Positions 59,446-64,000 of a DNA stretch of 64,000 nt are shown here, piece by piece. Position 1 is the first letter of the stretch; the number at the start of each line of letters is the position of its first letter. A model generated the notes under the pieces. It saw only the letters and a program-made list of their open reading frames with translations. It had not been told where the DNA came from and did not search any database. Source of the stretch: Streblospio benedicti (taxonomy: Eukaryota; Annelida; Polychaeta; Spionida; Spionidae); NCBI GenBank assembly GCA_019095985.1, contig CM032661.1, forward strand, positions 1,914,332 through 1,978,331, written 5' to 3'. The position numbers and the translations under genes are program-made.

Positions 59446-62400
59446 GGGTCATATGCTTACATCTATTGCCACACAAGCGTGTGGTCTGAAATTGCAATCC
59501 TGAAGTTGCAAAAAAAGATACTGACAAGAATCCCCAGGTTCTTAGCTTCAATAGATGATAAATGATCCAGAAGACGCTTGGTGTGTTTGCCCAACACTTG
59601 GCCCACCAATAACTGCCAGTGTGCATTTCCTTTTTTCTCTATTATTAACGCTTTAATTGTATTTTCTATACACATAGACGCTAAAATAACTTTTTACTGT
59701 TTTTGTCAGTGCTGTTTCAGTGCACGTGTGTGTTTTAGCTTTTACTCTTTTGTTTTTTTTTTTTTTCTTTTTTTTAACAATCCAGAATTTTTATTTTCAA
59801 TAGCATATGAATATGTGCCTTTCTAAGGGCTGATGTTCCAACTACCTCTGAGTGGTGAGCAAGGTTGTCGTGTTAATGTGTACTACTTTAAAGGGTTGGT
59901 GTTAGTTTTGTGTTAATTCTATGCGTGTTTGACAACATCTCCAGAAACGGCATCTTTAGTGTTGAACTGTTCCATTTTTGAGAGGCTAAAAAGCCAAAAT
60001 TAGATAGTTAGATAGTTTATTGACTTGTCATTTATCCTTCATTGGACATTATTCAATGTTTAATTATGATGAAATTGAATAGAAAGATACTGTGCTAGTT
60101 TACTGTGGTATGGCCAATTACTTTCCCCATTTTCATTTTCCTTGCACAGTTGTAGAGTCCGTTCAAAATCCTTTCACTATCCCTTCACAAAATTGCGTCT
60201 TCATCATATTAACAAAATCGTTTTCAAAATGTTATTGCATGACATCGTGTAAGTCTGACGTTGCTATGTTGTTGAAAGATAAGTGTGTGTATGATACCAA
60301 AGTGCGCAACCTCTCCAGCCCCACGCAATCTACTGTAAAAGTACGATAGCTTGATATTGCCCATAAATGGTAATACACAGAGGCTCCATTGGTGTCAGTA
60401 AGTATTTAGAAAGTGTTCTATGAAAACACCCTGTGGACATATAAACTCAGCTGCTTGAATGACTTGCTTTGCAGCAACATTTTACATTGTAAACTAAGAA
60501 TTGTTATTACATAGACCAATGTGACCATACTAGCCTCGGTAGAGTAATATGATAAATGTATATTGGGTAATTTGTGTGATCGTGGTATACAGGGGTTCAG
60601 TGTATGATTAACTTATAACTTTTACTTGCCATACGGTAATATGGTAATTTGAGGCTGGTATACAACGTGTGCGCATATATGTAAGATAAGGGAATGCGAA
60701 CGGCGATAAAAGCAGTTTGGTGTTCCTCAAAGAACCTTCATTCACCAATAAACATAACAAAGTTACTCCATTAGCACCAGCTGCACCGCATTTCAGAGCA
60801 ATGCAGGATTTACTTGGTGGTGTGTGTAGTACATTTGAAAGAATTTACACAGTTGTATTTCCTAGTGACCATTAGTCTAATAGATATTATAAGGTAACAA
60901 ATTAGTGAATCGTGGTTAGAATTATAAATGTATTCTAGTATTTGACATTACAGAAATGAGAAATATACTGCAAATTGGTATATGATTTTTTATGCCTTTA
61001 AATTGTTTCGTAGGATAATTTCTCCAAATCCTGTATACGCCCACACCAACGGTGCACAAAAAATAAAACTGCTTTTGTTGTATACTACCAGTCTCCAATA
61101 ATAATTGTCCATGTCATTTTTAATACATTCTCTATTGTAGGCTATTTCAGCTACCCATGTCTCAGTCTTCTCATCCACATGTTGGACATCTGCTGAATAA
61201 TAATCTGTGATGGCATGCGCACCCTAAATATTCCATGTCTGGTGCTCTCCAAGAGATAAAGCCAGCCAATGCCTCAAGGGAAATCTGAGTGGTCCTTGCA
61301 TTGTCATCTCATTTTAATGACTGGCATTTGCAGCAGTTGGGCCGACTGGAACACACATTTAGCCAGTTAGACTATGCATATTTATGGCTAATACACACTG
61401 CAACAGGTGCAGTTTACTATTGCTTGTTTTGAAATAAACTGAAATGATATTTGTTCACAACAGTAATAAAGCTGAACTGCAGCTTAAATATCTACCCGTG
61501 TTATGTAGGCCTATGATTATTATTAGCTCTTCATGATTTCTCATGATTTGTCATGTTACTTTGTACGGTGAGTACAAAGGCTTTCGTGTAAAAAAGGACA
61601 TCTGCTGAATTGCATGACACTGACACAACCATAATAAATCGTGCAACAGTTTCGTCCACGTGGAGAAGTGATTCGTGTTATTGAAGATGGAGGCAAACCA
61701 GCCCAAACGTCACAATATAGACCTAACTCCATGTTTCTATTTGTGCCAATGCAATCCACGGATGTGACTTTTTAAAGACTGTTTTATGTGATTGTTTTAT
61801 TTTACACTTAGTTTGATAGCAATGGCCATAATATACGTGTTCCACGAAAAATACCACTAATTTTGTCACACTGCCCTTGGCTGGTGCCCGTTTAAAAAAA
61901 CCTCATTTTGATATCATTACATTCTCTCCCCTTTCTACCAATTCATGTCCCTCCTACAACCCTACAAACGTCATCTCCTAGCAGTGAACTTTGCAATGTT
62001 CGCACACCACCTAAAAACCTTAATCTCCCACATCAACCTAGCTTCTAGAAACACAGGCACAATCTGTATTTGGCGGGCGCAGTCTCGGTCTATCGCATGA
62101 TGGAAGGTGACAGGAAAACCCCCGGTTAACTTCGCGAGCACCATCTCGTGCGACGAGAGGCTTTTGGGGGGCTTTTATTGTTGCTTTTGAGCATCACAGT
62201 TCAGTGGTTTTGCTGCCGGGGAGATTTGCTTTATGGCTGAGTTCAGCTTAACGCTTATGAGCAAAATCCATATGCGTTGAGGTGGGGTTGTATAAGAGCG
62301 ATATAACGTTCATGTTTTTGTTTTGCTTATTTAGTTGACATGTTTGTCGTGATATCAAGTTCGGTGATCATTGTTAGAGTTCATGCTTTTTTCCTGTTTG

Positions 62401-63073
62401 TTTTTAGTATGTTATATTTCATTCAAAAAATGGAATATCACCACGTTGCTCACTATTCACTATCTACATCATGATGCTACCTTGTGATTTCTCTTTTTGT
62501 GACAATTGATGTACATTTTTTGTGAATAGCAATGCACTTGAGTACGTTCTGTTTTTGGCACAACTTCCTGTAACCATAATCTTGAATCCTAATTTGAGTT
62601 TCTCTTGTCGTGTTATGTTATAGACACAGCGTCTAATATTCATACCCTGAATAGACATTTACTTTTTATATGAAATTCTACCATCAACTGTTATGGTCTA
62701 TATACGATGCTGATATGTTTTGATTAAAGTGTTTCTAAATTTTATATCATCAATAATATGTACATCCTTATACTTCCCATTGTAAATAGTCGTGTTAGTT
62801 TAGCTACAACTGTCGTAGCAGTGCTCAGCTGTGAGGCAGAGCAAGCATGAAACCTGTGAATGTCTGTTGGAGAACCAATCAGCACTTATTGAAAGCCGCT
62901 TTCACAAGTCCGCTAAATTCCTTTGCGAAATGATCCAAGATGAAACGTGGGGATTGAAATTACATTGGCACGGTACAAAAGTGAGTCTCTGGATGAATAA
63001 GAAACGAAACTGAACAGAAGTAGGGCCGTTTTTTAAAGCCCCAATATGCCAGTCACCAATGTTCGTCCCCGAT

Positions 63074-63075
<2 letters not shown>
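59446..63075. other. About 3.6 kb with no gene recognised
   Basis: AT-rich sequence. A more balanced island at about 62060-62230 contains GGCGGGCGCAGTCTCGG and CTCGTGCGACGAGAGG but no open frame. Confidence 0.45.
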
Positions 63076-63076
<1 letters not shown>

Positions 63077-63118
<42 letters not shown>

Positions 63119-63124
63119 CTTTTT
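63077..63124 (+). repeat. Poly-T tract
   Basis: More than 40 T in a row, the longest homopolymer in the window. Confidence 0.95.
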
Positions 63125-63304
63125 ACGAGTGTGACAAGAGATGAAAACTGCGAAGTAAAGAGGAAAACGGTTCCACCTTTAAGAATGAATCACGTCTGTG
63201 AAGAGACATGACAATGATACAATACTACAGTTGATTCGGTTTCAACAGTCAGGACTATCTGACACCTGTTTATCATAAGTAGCCTATGGCCATCAGAAGA
63301 TTTT

Positions 63305-63395
63305 TTTTCTCTCAAAGTCTATAGGGCTATGTCACATATAGCCTCTGCCGGGACTCACACCTTGGACCACTACCACTGTGGTACCTATTCAGCAA
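63305..63395 (-). mobile_element. SINE family 2, copy outside the array
   Basis: CATATAGCCTCTGCCGGGAC, then CCTTGGACCACTACCACTGTGG. The minus strand gives a tRNA-like A box (CCACAGTGG) and a B box close to GGTGTGAGTCCCGG. Confidence 0.65.
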
Positions 63396-63534
63396 GTATT
63401 TTAAACTATTAGGTCATTTTGATAGAACTAAAAGCTCTGAAACTCCAACTGAGGGTGTTAACAAATGAGTTTCCCTTGCACTAATTGTAGAGTTCGCTGA
63501 AGTACATCACCCACATGTCAACTATTGGTTATAG

Positions 63535-63745
63535 GATGACCCAATGGGCGCCCCCCCCCTTCCTACCAAACTACTTCATGTTCATAGGGTTTTCATGAAA
63601 TCCCTTAAGACCCCCCACCCTTTTCCTTAAGTGTCATCCTTAAGGGTCCCCTTTCCTACCAAACTACTTCATGTTCATAGGGTTTTCATGAAATCCCTTA
63701 AGTGCGCCCCCACTCCCACCCTCACCCTTTTCCTTAAGTGTCTAA
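63535..63745. mobile_element. CATAGGCAGATCC-family MITE interior, tandemly doubled
   Basis: The unit CCTACCAAACTACTTCATGT then TCATAGGGTTTTCATGAAAT then CCCTTAAG and a C-run occurs twice about 90 bp apart. Terminal inverted repeats are not seen. Confidence 0.6.
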
Positions 63746-64000
63746 TTGATATAACCCTATAGACTTGCAAAAATCCACCCTGGCTAAAATAACACAACCG
63801 ATTGGGCTTCAATATTCGGGACTGTGTGGTCATAGCTTTACAACAACTAAAACTCAACACATTGGCCAATCAATAAAAAAAATAAAAAAATAAAAATAAA
63901 AAAAAACCTAGGGGTGTTAAGTTCTAACATCTCTACTCTTACACAATGAAATAATACATTAAGTAATGCATAATTAAGTCCCAAGTCCCTGCTCACCATT

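Overview
This window is animal nuclear DNA. It shows split genes with GT-AG introns, GC-rich exons in AT-rich introns, tRNA-derived SINEs, a LINE, many small inverted-repeat elements and two 100-N assembly gaps. A secreted protein with a C-terminal Link (hyaluronan-binding) fold and an SLC10A3/A5-type transporter point to a bilaterian, most likely an invertebrate deuterostome such as a hemichordate or cephalochordate. The species cannot be fixed from the sequence.

Layout. (1) 1-3.1 kb, minus: the first three coding exons of a class A GPCR that runs off the left edge. (2) 5.65-15.05 kb, minus: a complete 11-exon SLC10 (sodium/bile-acid-cotransporter family) gene of 545 codons. It has a signal peptide, an extracellular N-domain and a TATA box, and its introns carry several tandem repeats. 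(3) 16.2-18.1 kb, plus: a possible small two-exon membrane-protein gene, divergent from SLC10. Its 3' part is repeated across an N gap, probably an assembly artefact. (4) 20.9-40 kb, minus: a tandem array of four copies (A, B, C, D from left to right) of one gene. The gene encodes a secreted protein with a Cys-rich N-terminus, a coiled coil and a C-terminal Link domain. Only copy D (36732-39496, 239 aa) reads cleanly. Copy B lost its last exon to a Ty3/gypsy-type fossil. Copy C is followed upstream by a LINE. Shared SINE insertions and coiled-coil sequence pair A with C and B with D, so a two-gene block appears to have been duplicated, or two haplotypes were laid end to end. (5) 42.8-44.9 kb, plus: a small TATA-driven gene for a secreted Ala/Thr/Asn-Xaa-Thr-repeat protein with a lysine-rich tail. 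(6) 53.6-54.3 kb, plus: a single-coding-exon gene for an unrecognised one-pass membrane protein with six N-glycosylation sequons, a furin-like site and a YxN tail motif. (7) 44.9-53.5 kb and 55.4-64 kb: no gene recognised; MITE-like elements, homopolymers and simple repeats.

The genes do not form one pathway. Three (Link family, Ala/Thr-rich protein, one-pass membrane protein) are extracellular or surface products, two of them without a recognised family. The most informative features are the Link array with its readable duplication history, the secreted repeat protein, and an intronic minisatellite that has multiplied a 5' splice site inside SLC10.
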